This document shows positions 50,210 to 58,408 of a DNA stretch of 64,000 nt, piece by piece (the stretch's first letter is position 1; the number at the start of each line of letters is the position of its first letter). Below the pieces are notes generated by a model. It saw nothing but the letters and a program-made list of their open reading frames with translations. It did not search any database and had not been told where the DNA came from. The DNA comes from Streptomyces sp. LX-29. GTDB lineage: Bacteria > Actinomycetota > Actinomycetes > Streptomycetales > Streptomycetaceae. A program made the position numbers and the translations under genes. The DNA lies in contig NZ_CP089746.1 of assembly GCF_029541745.1 (NCBI RefSeq), forward strand, positions 496,001 through 560,000, read 5' to 3'.

Positions 50210-51226
50210 ATGCCGCTCCGCCCGCACAGCGACCACCCGCTCCGCCCGCGCGACCAACGGCCGCTCCGCCCGCGGCGGAAACGGCTGACCCGGACCCTGC
50301 TCGCCGCGCTCGTCGCCGCGTCGGTGGTCCTGCCGGTGGCGGGCGCGGCCACGCCCGCGGACGTCCCGGCCCCCGCCCCCACGGCGCTCGGGCCGTTGCG
50401 GGACACGAGCCCGGTCGCGCTCGCCGGGCGGTACAAGGCCAGCCGGGCCGACATTCGGGCGGCCCAGCGGATGGCGGCCGAGCACGGGGACCACAGACGG
50501 GCCGCCGCGCTGCGGGCCATGGCGGACCCGGGGCGTCGTTTCCTCTTCTTCGACGGCCGGGACGGGGGCCGCGGCGTCGAGGTCTTCGGCGACCTGTCCT
50601 CGGCCGTGCGGATCGCCGTACTGGTCCCGGGTTCGGACACCAGTCTCGACCGCTACTGGCGTCTGCGGAGCGGCGCGAGGGCGCTGCTGCGGGAGTTGGG
50701 CGACGGATCGGCCGTCATCGCCTGGCTCGGGTACCGCACACCGAGCACGGTGAGCCCGGACGTGCTGACCACCGAGACGGCGGACGACGCCGTTCCCGCG
50801 CTGCGCTCCTTCGTCGCGGAGGTGCGGGCCGCGCGCCCCGCCGCCCGGATGTCGCTCCTGTGCCACTCCTACGGGTCGGTCGTCTGCGGCCGGGCCGCGT
50901 CCGAGGTGGATGTCGCGGACATCGTGCTCTATGGCAGCCCGGGAGTCGGTGCGGACACCGTCTCCGGCCTGCGTACGCGGGCCACCGTCTGGGCCGGCCG
51001 GGGCGGCGCCGACTGGATAGCCGACGTGCCGCACACCCGGCTGTGGACCCCCCTGGCCACCCTCGGGCTCGGGGCCGACCCGGTCTCTCCGGGGTTCGGA
51101 GCGCGCGTCTTCCCGAGCGGCGATGGCGGCCACAGCGACTATCTGACGCCCGGTTCGGTGGCGCTCGCCAACATCGCCCGGATCGCGTCCGGTCAGGCCC
51201 CGTCGGGGGAGGTCCGGCATGCGTGA
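50210..51226 (+). CDS. Secreted alpha/beta hydrolase (DUF1023 family)
   Basis: 338 aa. An N-terminal Arg-rich segment and a hydrophobic stretch (TLLAALVAASVVLPVAGAATPA) form a signal peptide. The DUF1023 hydrolase fold shows RIAVLVPGSDTSLDRY, the nucleophile motif LLCHSYGSVVCG and a C-terminal His in DGGHSDYL. Substrate unknown; such enzymes are exported esterases. ATG 50210 has GGAAGGA 9 nt upstream. The gene overlaps the acyltransferase gene by 8 nt, indicating a joint transcript and possibly addition and removal of acyl groups on an external glycan or metabolite. Confidence 0.87.
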   Translation: MPLRPHSDHPLRPRDQRPLRPRRKRLTRTLLAALVAASVVLPVAGAATPADVPAPAPTALGPLRDTSPVALAGRYKASRADIRAAQRMAAEHGDHRRAAALRAMADPGRRFLFFDGRDGGRGVEVFGDLSSAVRIAVLVPGSDTSLDRYWRLRSGARALLRELGDGSAVIAWLGYRTPSTVSPDVLTTETADDAVPALRSFVAEVRAARPAARMSLLCHSYGSVVCGRAASEVDVADIVLYGSPGVGADTVSGLRTRATVWAGRGGADWIADVPHTRLWTPLATLGLGADPVSPGFGARVFPSGDGGHSDYLTPGSVALANIARIASGQAPSGEVRHA

Positions 51227-52403
51227 GCTGATCCGCCGGATCGATGCCGCGACCCCACCCGGTCGCGACCGCGCGGTCGACGGGCTGCGCGCCTTCGCCA
51301 TCCTCGGCGTGGTGCTGGGGCACTGGCTGGTGACGGCCCTGGTGGCCGACAGCGGCACGATACGCGGCGCCGGCCCGCTCCAGCGGATGCCCCAACTCGC
51401 CCCGGTCTCCTGGGTGTTCCAGACCCTGGCGGTCTTCTTCCTGGTGGGCGGGGAGGTCGCGGCGCGCGGCCACGCCGCGGCCCGGGCCGGCGGCGCGACC
51501 TACGGGCAGTGGGTCGGGGCCCGCATGGCGCGGCTGTTCCGGCCGGTCGCGGCCCTGCTGGTGGTGTGGGCCCTGGCGGGGGGCGCGATGCTCTCCTCCG
51601 GGGTGGAGTGGGGGACGGCGCGGACCCTGTGCAGGCTGGCGGTGGCCCCGCTCTGGTTCCTGCTGGTGTTCGCGGCGTTGACGGCGGCGACGCCGTTGGT
51701 GGCCAAGGTGCATCCGCTGTGGCCGCTGGCCGCGGTGCTCCATGTCGACCTGATCCGCTTCGGCGGCCTGGGCGGCCCCGACTGGCTGCCATGGGTCAAC
51801 GAGGCTGCCGGCTGGATGGTGCCGTACTGCCTGGGCGCCGCCTGGGCGCGGGGCGCCCTGCGGTCCCGCAGGACGGGCTGGACACTGCTGTGCGGGGGTG
51901 TGGCCGCCACCGCCGTCCTGGTGCTGGGGGCCGGCTATCCCGCCGCGATGGTCGGCGTGCCCGGTGCCGAGGTCTCCAACCTCGCCCCGCCCACCCTGGC
52001 CGCCGTCTGCTTCGGTCTCGCGCAGTGCGGGGCGGCCCTGCTGCTGCTCGGTCCGCTGCGCCGGGTCCTGCGACGCCCCGCCGTCTGGGCGGCGGTGGCG
52101 TTGGTCAACCTGTCCGCCATGACGGTCTTCCTCTGGCACCAGACCGCGATGATGGCCGTGACCTCCCTCGGGCTGTTGGCGGGACGGCCGTTGCCCGGTC
52201 TGCACACCGTTCCCGACGGGGCCGCTTGGGTGATCACCCGGATAATCTGGCTGCCGGTGTTCGCGGTGGCGCTCCTCGCGTGCTGGGCCGCGTTTCACGC
52301 GTACGAGCAGGGCGGCAGGGGTCGGGGCGGCGGAAGCCTGGTGGTGTGCGGGCAACGGCCCGCACGGACGGCGGCGTGCCGATGCCCGAAGTCGACGAAG
52401 TGA
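51219..52403 (+). CDS. Acyltransferase 3 family membrane protein
   Basis: 394 aa with about ten transmembrane helices. The N-terminal family signature is RAVDGLRAFAILGVVLGHWL with the catalytic-type His, and later NLSAMTVFLWHQTAMM. These proteins transfer acyl (often acetyl) groups to sugars or lipids at the membrane. It overlaps the preceding hydrolase by 8 nt, and the histidine kinase starts 14 nt after its stop, so all four genes to 54420 may form one operon. Confidence 0.87.
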   Translation: MRELIRRIDAATPPGRDRAVDGLRAFAILGVVLGHWLVTALVADSGTIRGAGPLQRMPQLAPVSWVFQTLAVFFLVGGEVAARGHAAARAGGATYGQWVGARMARLFRPVAALLVVWALAGGAMLSSGVEWGTARTLCRLAVAPLWFLLVFAALTAATPLVAKVHPLWPLAAVLHVDLIRFGGLGGPDWLPWVNEAAGWMVPYCLGAAWARGALRSRRTGWTLLCGGVAATAVLVLGAGYPAAMVGVPGAEVSNLAPPTLAAVCFGLAQCGAALLLLGPLRRVLRRPAVWAAVALVNLSAMTVFLWHQTAMMAVTSLGLLAGRPLPGLHTVPDGAAWVITRIIWLPVFAVALLACWAAFHAYEQGGRGRGGGSLVVCGQRPARTAACRCPKSTK

Positions 52404-52417
52404 AGAGGGAGGCCCCT

Positions 52418-53737
52418 GTGGCGCACGCGGAACGCGCGACGGATGGGGAAGGGCAGCGCGGGCCGAGGGCCGGCGAACGCCTGACGGCCGCCCTGCGGTC
52501 GGTGCCCCGCGCCCTGCGGGAGGACCTGTGGACGGTGGCCCGCGATCCGCTGCCCCGGTTTCGGTTGCTGGGGTGGTTGCCCCACGTGCACGTGGTGCTG
52601 TTCGCGGTGGGGATGCTCCTCCTCAACCTCGACCAGCGTCCCTCGACGGTCGAGCCTTCGGCAGCCGTGTGGCTCATCGTCGTGGTCCAGTCGGCGACCG
52701 TGGTCCTCGCCCTGGTCCGCCCGGTGCCCGCCTGGTGGCTGTCGACGATCGGGTTCTTCGTGACCGTGGCGGCGCAGCCGCACGGCGCTTCATGGCCCTC
52801 GAACGCGGCGGCTGTCGCGCTGCACACCATGATCCTGCTCCTCCTCTCGCTGCGGGTCCGGCTCCGGGTCGCCGTCGAGGCGCTGGCCCTCACCATCGCC
52901 TCGGGACTGGCCTCCGCCGCCGTCACCGTCCAGGCGCAGCATCAGAACGTCATGAGCTGCGCGGTGTTCTTCACGACGGCGGTGATCGTCGGCGCCTCGT
53001 TGCGCACCGGGCGGGTGGCTCGCAGGCGGCTGGTCGAGCAGGAGGTCCTCACCGCCGAGGAGCGGGCCCGGCGCACCCTGCTGGAGGAGCGCGGTCGCAT
53101 CGCCCGTGAGCTGCACGACGTGGTCGCCCACCACATGTCGGTGATCTCCATTCAGGCGCAGGTCGCCCCGCACCTGGTGCGGGATCCGTCGGAGGAGCTG
53201 AAGGAGAATCTCGCCGGCATCCGCCAGAACGCCGTCGAGGCGCTCACCGAACTGCGCCGGGTGCTGGGCGTGCTGCGCTCCGAGGAGGCGTCCGCCGAGG
53301 GCGAGCGGCACACCCCGCAGCCCACCCTCGACCGGCTGGACGAGCTGATAGGGAACGTCCGCGGTGCTGGGCTCACGGTCACCGCCGAGACCACGGGCGC
53401 TCCGCGGGCGCTGTCGCCGGGGCTGGAGCTGTCGGCGTTCCGCATCGTCCAGGAGGCGCTCAGCAACGCGATGCGGCACGCACCCGGTTCCCAGGTGAAG
53501 GTCGCTCTCGCCTACCATCCCGCGGGGCTGACGGTGGGGGTGTCCAACACGGCGCCCGACCGGCCCGGCCCGCCCTCGACCGGCGCAGGGCACGGTCTCC
53601 TGGGCATGCGCGAGCGCGCCGCCCTGCTCGGCGGCGACCTCGCCACCGGCCCCACCCCGGACGGCGGCTACGAGGTGACCGCCTTCCTCCCCGCTCCCGC
53701 CCCCGCCGTCGCGGGGCGTTCCACCGACCCCGTGTGA
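52418..53737 (+). CDS. NarL-type sensor histidine kinase (HisKA_3)
   Basis: 439 aa. About five hydrophobic segments (residues 45-200) form the membrane sensor. The dimerisation/phosphoacceptor motif is ARELHDVVAHHMSVIS (His about 232), and the ATPase domain has the short HATPase form ending in GAGHGLLGMRERAALLGGDL. The signal is unknown. GTG 52418 has GAGGGAGG 5 nt upstream; ATG 52382 is in frame but overlaps the acyltransferase. It is followed by its response regulator, 8 nt after the stop. Confidence 0.9.
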   Translation: MAHAERATDGEGQRGPRAGERLTAALRSVPRALREDLWTVARDPLPRFRLLGWLPHVHVVLFAVGMLLLNLDQRPSTVEPSAAVWLIVVVQSATVVLALVRPVPAWWLSTIGFFVTVAAQPHGASWPSNAAAVALHTMILLLLSLRVRLRVAVEALALTIASGLASAAVTVQAQHQNVMSCAVFFTTAVIVGASLRTGRVARRRLVEQEVLTAEERARRTLLEERGRIARELHDVVAHHMSVISIQAQVAPHLVRDPSEELKENLAGIRQNAVEALTELRRVLGVLRSEEASAEGERHTPQPTLDRLDELIGNVRGAGLTVTAETTGAPRALSPGLELSAFRIVQEALSNAMRHAPGSQVKVALAYHPAGLTVGVSNTAPDRPGPPSTGAGHGLLGMRERAALLGGDLATGPTPDGGYEVTAFLPAPAPAVAGRSTDPV

Positions 53738-53745
53738 GGCAGTCC

Positions 53746-54420
53746 ATGACGTCCCCCATCCGCGTGCTGATCGCCGACGACCAGATGATGGTCCGTCAGG
53801 GGTTCACGGTGTTGCTCAACGCGGAGCCCGACATCGAGGTCGTCGGACAGGCCGTGGACGGCCTCGACGCCATCGCCCAGGTCGCCGAGCTGGCCCCGGA
53901 CGTCGTCCTCATGGACATCCGCATGCCCCGCCTCGGCGGCATCGAGGCGACACAGCACATCACGTCCCCGGCCGACGCGGCCGTCAAGGTGCTCGTCCTG
54001 ACCACCTTCGACCTGGACGAGTACGTGTACGAGGCGCTGCGCGCGGGCGCCTCCGGCTTCCTCCTCAAGGACGCCTCGGCCGCCGAGCTCGCCCAGGCCG
54101 TACGGGTGGTGGCCGCGGGTGAGGCACTGCTCGCCCCCACGGTCACCAAGCGCCTCATCGCCGAGTTCTCCCGGGTGACGGCCGCTCCCCGGGCCCCGCT
54201 CAAGCAGCGGGTGGGCGATCTGACCGACCGGGAGACCGAGGTCCTGTCGCTGATCGCCCAGGGCCTGTCCAACGCCGAGATCGCCACGCGCCTGGTGGTC
54301 GCGGAGCAGACCGTCAAGACCCATGTGAGCCGCATCCTGGTGAAGCTGGGCCTGCGCGACCGGACGCAGGCCGCGGTCTTCGCCTACGAGACGGGTCTGG
54401 TGCGCCCGGCCGGTTACTGA
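53746..54420 (+). CDS. NarL/LuxR-type response regulator
   Basis: 224 aa. The receiver domain has the acidic pair D11-D12, phosphoacceptor D57 (VVLMDIRMPRLGG) and the conserved T and K positions (LVLTTF; LLKDAS). The C-terminal LuxR helix-turn-helix is LTDRETEVLSLIAQGLSNAE followed by IATRLVVAEQTVKTHVSRILVKLG. It should be phosphorylated by the adjacent kinase. ATG 53746 has GAGG 6 nt upstream; GTG 53734 overlaps the kinase stop. Confidence 0.92.
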   Translation: MTSPIRVLIADDQMMVRQGFTVLLNAEPDIEVVGQAVDGLDAIAQVAELAPDVVLMDIRMPRLGGIEATQHITSPADAAVKVLVLTTFDLDEYVYEALRAGASGFLLKDASAAELAQAVRVVAAGEALLAPTVTKRLIAEFSRVTAAPRAPLKQRVGDLTDRETEVLSLIAQGLSNAEIATRLVVAEQTVKTHVSRILVKLGLRDRTQAAVFAYETGLVRPAGY

Positions 54421-54839
54421 GGTCCGGCAGGCGTCCGAACAGCGCGGAGCGAGGATGAGCGGCATCGGGCTTCAGCCCCTCCGGCGCGGGTCCTCCGCGG
54501 TGTCGTCGGCCATGTTCCCTCGCCTGGCTCGCGCATGACTCCCCGGTACGGGACGAGCTGACAGCCTCTCACCGACCGCCCCGCCGGCGGCCGGCAACAC
54601 GCGCGCCCCGCCCCTGCGGTGAGGCGTCGACGGCGTACCGACACAGCTTTCGGAATCCATCATTCCGTCCTGTTTTCCACCGTAGCCCCGGGCGTGGCAT
54701 GATCACGCAATCGAACCGCTCATGGACGAGCTCCACGGGCGGTCGTCCTTCATCCCGTTGACGTGTGACACGGACCCATGCCCGCCTCCCCGGCGGCTCC
54801 TTGCGGCCCGTCCCCACCCCACGCCCCCGAGGATCCACG
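54421..54839. other. Gap between response regulator and lipoprotein genes
   Basis: About 420 bp without a supported gene. An inverted repeat, CGGAAT-N5-ATTCCG (54651-54667), is the clearest structure; the AT-richer stretch 54650-54720 probably holds the promoter of the lipoprotein gene. The longer plus-strand frame through 54765 lacks a start signal. Confidence 0.5.
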
Positions 54840-56336
54840 TTGCGCAAGCTACGCAAGATATCCAGACCCGCCGTGCTGCCCGCGCTCAGTGCCCTGGCGC
54901 TGCTCGCCGTCGGCTGCTCGGCCACCGGAGCGTCCGACACCACCGACGCCGGGCGGGCCGCCGACTCCCGGCCGACCGCTCCCGTGTCCGCGACGCCCGA
55001 GGCCCGCGACGCCCACGAGGCCGGACAGCTCGCGGTCGGCAAGGCTCCCACCGCGTCGGCCACCCCGACCGCCGTCGCGCGTCCGAGCGGCGGCGGACAG
55101 CCGGCCCGCAAGTCCGCGCTGAAGATCAGCTCGTTCGACCGGAAGAGCGGACGGGCCGTCATCTCCCGTCCCACGCGCCCCGCGTCGAAGGCCACCCCGA
55201 AGGCTGAGGCCGGGCAGACGCCCGCCGCGGGCTCCGGGGCGGACGACCAGAACGTGGCCGTCGGCGACGTCGTCGCCAGCGCGCCCACCCCCGGCGCCCC
55301 CGACGGCGTCCTCGCCGAGGTCACCCAGGTGCTCCGCACCACCGAGCAGGGCACCGAGGTGAAGACCGCCCCGGCCACCCTCAACGCGCTGCTGGGCAGT
55401 GCCAAGGCACGCGGACAGGTGCCCGTGGACCCGGCCTCCGTCGAGGTCGAACCGCTGGTCAAGGGCGTCAAGGTGTCCTGGACGGCAAACGGCGGCGTGC
55501 ACTCCGGGCCGCAGGGCACCAAGGTGCCGCTGGGCAATCTGCGGCTGGACGTCGGCACCGGGATCGCCACCGCCGAGGACGCCCCGGTCTCCGCCAGCGC
55601 GTCGGTCTCCGGCTTCGTGCAGCTCGCCCCCGAGGTCGAGTTCTCCTACGACGGCTCCGGCGGCGCCGGCTCGCCGGGCGGCGCGTACCTGGGCCTGGCC
55701 GGCGACTGGTCCTCGCAGTGGCAGCTGAAGGGCCAGGCGGCGGCCCGCACCCCGGAGGGCAAGCCCCTGCGGATGCCGTTCGCCAAGCTGCACGCCGATC
55801 CGGTGATCCAGGTCGGCCCGGTCCCGGTCGTCGTCAATCTCGACCTCACCTGCTACCTGGCGGTGGACGCCGACGGCAAGGTCAGCGTCGACGTCAAGGA
55901 GGAGCTCAAGGGCGACTTCCGCGTCGGCGGCAGCTACAGCCGGGCCAAGGGCTGGAAGACCGTCAGCGAATCCGACATCAAGGCGTCCCCGGTGAAGGCC
56001 AGCGTGGCGGCGGCGGGCAAGGTCAAGGCCACGCTGGGCGCCGAGGCCACCGTCGGCCTGTACGGCGCGGCGGGCGTGACCGCCGAACTCGCCCCCTATC
56101 TGCGCGGTGAGGGCGAGGTCAGCGCCACCGGCTCCAGCGACGGCACCGGCTCCGCCGTGGGCCACTGGCTGGTCGCGGGCGGCGTCGACCTGTCCGGAGC
56201 GCTCCAGTTCCAGCTGAAGATCTTCGGTACGCCGATCTTCGAGAAGCGGATCCCACTCGGCTCCCTGCACCACGAGTGGAAGCTCGCGGAGGGTGGCGGG
56301 TCGGTCCGCACCAGCCCGACCAAGCGCGGTAGCTGA
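54840..56336 (+). CDS. Large putative lipoprotein of unknown family
   Basis: 498 aa. A TTG start at 54840 (GAGGA 6 nt upstream) opens directly into a lipoprotein signal, LRKLRKISRPAVLPALSALA followed by LLAVGCSATG with the lipobox Cys. A disordered Ala/Pro/Thr spacer follows (about 25-120), and then a long beta-rich region (about 120-490) with repeated SASVSGF, VKASVAAAGKVKATLGAEATV and GGVDLSGALQFQLKIFG segments, possibly a beta-sandwich or barrel-like domain. I recognise no family. It ends at a strong terminator shared with the convergent SDR gene. Confidence 0.78.
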   Translation: MRKLRKISRPAVLPALSALALLAVGCSATGASDTTDAGRAADSRPTAPVSATPEARDAHEAGQLAVGKAPTASATPTAVARPSGGGQPARKSALKISSFDRKSGRAVISRPTRPASKATPKAEAGQTPAAGSGADDQNVAVGDVVASAPTPGAPDGVLAEVTQVLRTTEQGTEVKTAPATLNALLGSAKARGQVPVDPASVEVEPLVKGVKVSWTANGGVHSGPQGTKVPLGNLRLDVGTGIATAEDAPVSASASVSGFVQLAPEVEFSYDGSGGAGSPGGAYLGLAGDWSSQWQLKGQAAARTPEGKPLRMPFAKLHADPVIQVGPVPVVVNLDLTCYLAVDADGKVSVDVKEELKGDFRVGGSYSRAKGWKTVSESDIKASPVKASVAAAGKVKATLGAEATVGLYGAAGVTAELAPYLRGEGEVSATGSSDGTGSAVGHWLVAGGVDLSGALQFQLKIFGTPIFEKRIPLGSLHHEWKLAEGGGSVRTSPTKRGS

Positions 56337-56365
56337 CCGCCCGCGCAAGATCCCCACGGCCACCC

Positions 56366-56408
56366 GGCCGGCGGGCGTGCCCGGACCACCCGGGCACGCC
56401 CGCCGGCC
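56366..56408. terminator. 19-bp bidirectional terminator hairpin
   Basis: A perfect 19-bp stem: GGCCGGCGGGCGTGCCCGG (56366-56384) and its reverse complement (56390-56408) with a 5-nt loop. It lies between the convergent lipoprotein and SDR genes. Confidence 0.85.
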
Positions 56409-56444
56409 CCGCCGCAGTGGTCCGCGGCGGGGGCGGCCGGGCGG

Positions 56445-57209
56445 TCAGCGGGTGGTGTAGCCGCCGTTGAGGAAGAGCGTCTGGCCGTTGGCCCACCAGC
56501 CGTCGGTCAGCAGATGGCGGACCCAGGGCACGATGTCCTCGATCTTCGTCAGGTCGCCGTTCATCGCCGACGACTTGTGGTACGCGACGGAGTCCTCGTC
56601 CTCGGCCGGGTAGAAGAACGGGGTGTCCATCGGCCCCGGCGCGATGCTGTTGACCGAGATGTTCCGACCGAACAGCTCCTTCGACAGCGCCCGGGTGAAG
56701 TGCTCCACCGGAGCCTTGCTGCCGGCGTAGGAGGAGTACAGCCCGGTGTAGGCGGCCAGCAGCGAGGTGACGATGGTGATGATCTTCCCACCGTCCTCCA
56801 TACGCCGGGCCGCCTCGCGCATCACGAAGAACGCGGCCTTGGAGTTGACCGCGAACATGCGGTCGTACTCCTCTTCCGTGATCTCGGTCAGCGGCTTCTT
56901 CAGGACCATGCCGGCGGTGTTGATGCTGTAGTCCAGCTTCCCGAACCGGTTGAGGACCTCGTCGAAGACCCGCTCGACCTCGGCGACCCGGGTCAGGTCG
57001 CCCTGGATCGCGAACGCCTCCCCTGGGCCCGCGTTGATCCGCGCGACCACGTCCTCGGCCTTGGCCCGGGAGGAGTCGCTGTTGTAGTGCACCGCCACGA
57101 GGGCGCCCTCGGCCCCCAGGGTCGTACTGATCAGCCCGCCGAGGTTGCGCGACGCGCCGCCCACGAAGGCGACCTTGCCACTCAGCGTCCTGTCGGGGGT
57201 GTTGACCAT
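56445..57209 (-). CDS. Short-chain dehydrogenase/reductase with C-terminal FLNGG motif
   Basis: 254 aa. The nucleotide-binding loop is FVGGASRNLGGLI, an SDR variant in which the usual TGxxxGIG reads GGASRNLGG. The Asn-containing NTAGMV, the catalytic Ser (ITIVTSLLAAYTG), Tyr-x3-Lys (YAGSK) and the C-terminal GQTLFLNGGYT are present. An NAD(P)-dependent cytoplasmic oxidoreductase, substrate unknown. ATG 57209 has AAGGAGG 5 nt upstream; the frame upstream is not needed. The AraC gene lies upstream on the same strand. Confidence 0.88.
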   Translation of the reverse strand: MVNTPDRTLSGKVAFVGGASRNLGGLISTTLGAEGALVAVHYNSDSSRAKAEDVVARINAGPGEAFAIQGDLTRVAEVERVFDEVLNRFGKLDYSINTAGMVLKKPLTEITEEEYDRMFAVNSKAAFFVMREAARRMEDGGKIITIVTSLLAAYTGLYSSYAGSKAPVEHFTRALSKELFGRNISVNSIAPGPMDTPFFYPAEDEDSVAYHKSSAMNGDLTKIEDIVPWVRHLLTDGWWANGQTLFLNGGYTTR

Positions 57210-57369
57210 GACAGCCTCCTTGCACATGCGTCCGACGGAGCGCGGCACCGGCGCACCGGATGCCGCGCCAGAGCCCACCCTCGCTGCCGCTGCCCCAGGG
57301 ATCTTGAACGATCCGATCGCCACTGGAACAAACCGCTCACCGGTGGCCGGCCGGGGTGCCTCGACGCGG

Positions 57370-58254
57370 TCAGCGCTGCCCGTGGCCGTCCCGCAGCAGG
57401 CCCGGAGTGGTGCCGGTGTGGCGTCGCATCATCCGCGTCAGATGGCTCTGGTCGGCGAAACCGTGCTCCAGGGCGATGTCCGCGATCGGTCGGTTCGTGG
57501 TCAGCAGAGCCCGCCGGGCCCGCTCCAGCCGCAACTGCGTCACATATCGGTGCGGGGACTCCCCCACCGACGCCTTGAACGCCCGGGTGAAGTGCGAGGC
57601 ACTGACCCCGGCGACCCCGGCGAGGTCCGCGAGCCGGATGCGGGAGGCCAGGTTGGCGTGGATGAAGTCCAGGACCTCGGCCAGCCGCCGCGGCGGCAGC
57701 CCGCCCTCGCGCTCCGGAGGGCCCGCCGTGCTCCCGCACGCCCGCATGACCAGGGCGGCCGCGGCCTGCACCAAGGACTCCGTATAGAGGGCGTCGGGCG
57801 CGCCGGGCCGCTCGAACTCGGTCACCAGTCGTTCGACCAGCATCGTCAGCAACGGATCGGTGAAGTGGAAGCGGGGCGCCAGCTCGAACCCGCCCTCCGC
57901 GCCCTCCTCCGCGGCCAGCTTCTCCAGCCACGCCGGTTCCATGGCCAGCAGCAACAGCTCGACATCGTCCTGCCACCGCGGCCGCGAGGCCCACCCCGCC
58001 GGGTTGACCAGCGCCTCCCCGGCGTGAAACCGCTCCCGGCAGGCCGTACCGTCGGCGGACCAGCGCAGATTCGCGGACCGTCCGGTATGGACCACCAGAA
58101 CATGCCGCGTCGGCCCGGTGGGCGGCGGCACACCGTCCGCTGCGCCCGCCGCGCGCTCGACAGCCCGCTCCACCACCGCATGCCCCAGACGGTCACCGCT
58201 GCCCGACAGACATCGAAGATGTGGCTTGATGCGCGAACCACTCACACCGCCCAT
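57370..58254 (-). CDS. AraC-family transcriptional regulator
   Basis: 294 aa. The N-terminal half is a cupin-like effector domain (CRERFHAGEALVNPAGW). The C-terminal half has two helix-turn-helix units (IRLADLAGVAGVSASHFTRAFK and PIADIALEHGFADQSHLTRMMRRHTGTTPG), matching AraC/XylS signatures. The start is uncertain: ATG 58254 or a GTG four codons on; neither has a good ribosome-binding site. The SDR gene starts 160 bp downstream on the same strand and is the likely target. Confidence 0.88.
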   Translation of the reverse strand: MGGVSGSRIKPHLRCLSGSGDRLGHAVVERAVERAAGAADGVPPPTGPTRHVLVVHTGRSANLRWSADGTACRERFHAGEALVNPAGWASRPRWQDDVELLLLAMEPAWLEKLAAEEGAEGGFELAPRFHFTDPLLTMLVERLVTEFERPGAPDALYTESLVQAAAALVMRACGSTAGPPEREGGLPPRRLAEVLDFIHANLASRIRLADLAGVAGVSASHFTRAFKASVGESPHRYVTQLRLERARRALLTTNRPIADIALEHGFADQSHLTRMMRRHTGTTPGLLRDGHGQR

Positions 58255-58263
58255 CTTCGCCCG

Positions 58264-58390
58264 CTCCCTCCCGGAACGCCTCCCGGCTCTTGTGGAACGC
58301 CATCCGGCTCTCCCGGAACGCCTCCCGGCTCCTGGAATGCTTCCCGGCTCTCGTGGAGCGCCATCCGGCTCTCCTGGAACGTCGTCTCGC
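58264..58390. repeat. 21-bp tandem repeat, about six degenerate copies
   Basis: Units of 19-21 bp, such as CTCCCGGAACGCCTCCCGGCT and CTTGTGGAACGCCATCCGGCT (each about 21 bp), follow each other between the AraC start and the LysR stop. The sequence would keep a frame open on both strands, but no start signal uses it. Confidence 0.8.
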
Positions 58391-58408
58391 CCGGACGGGC
58401 GCGGCCGC

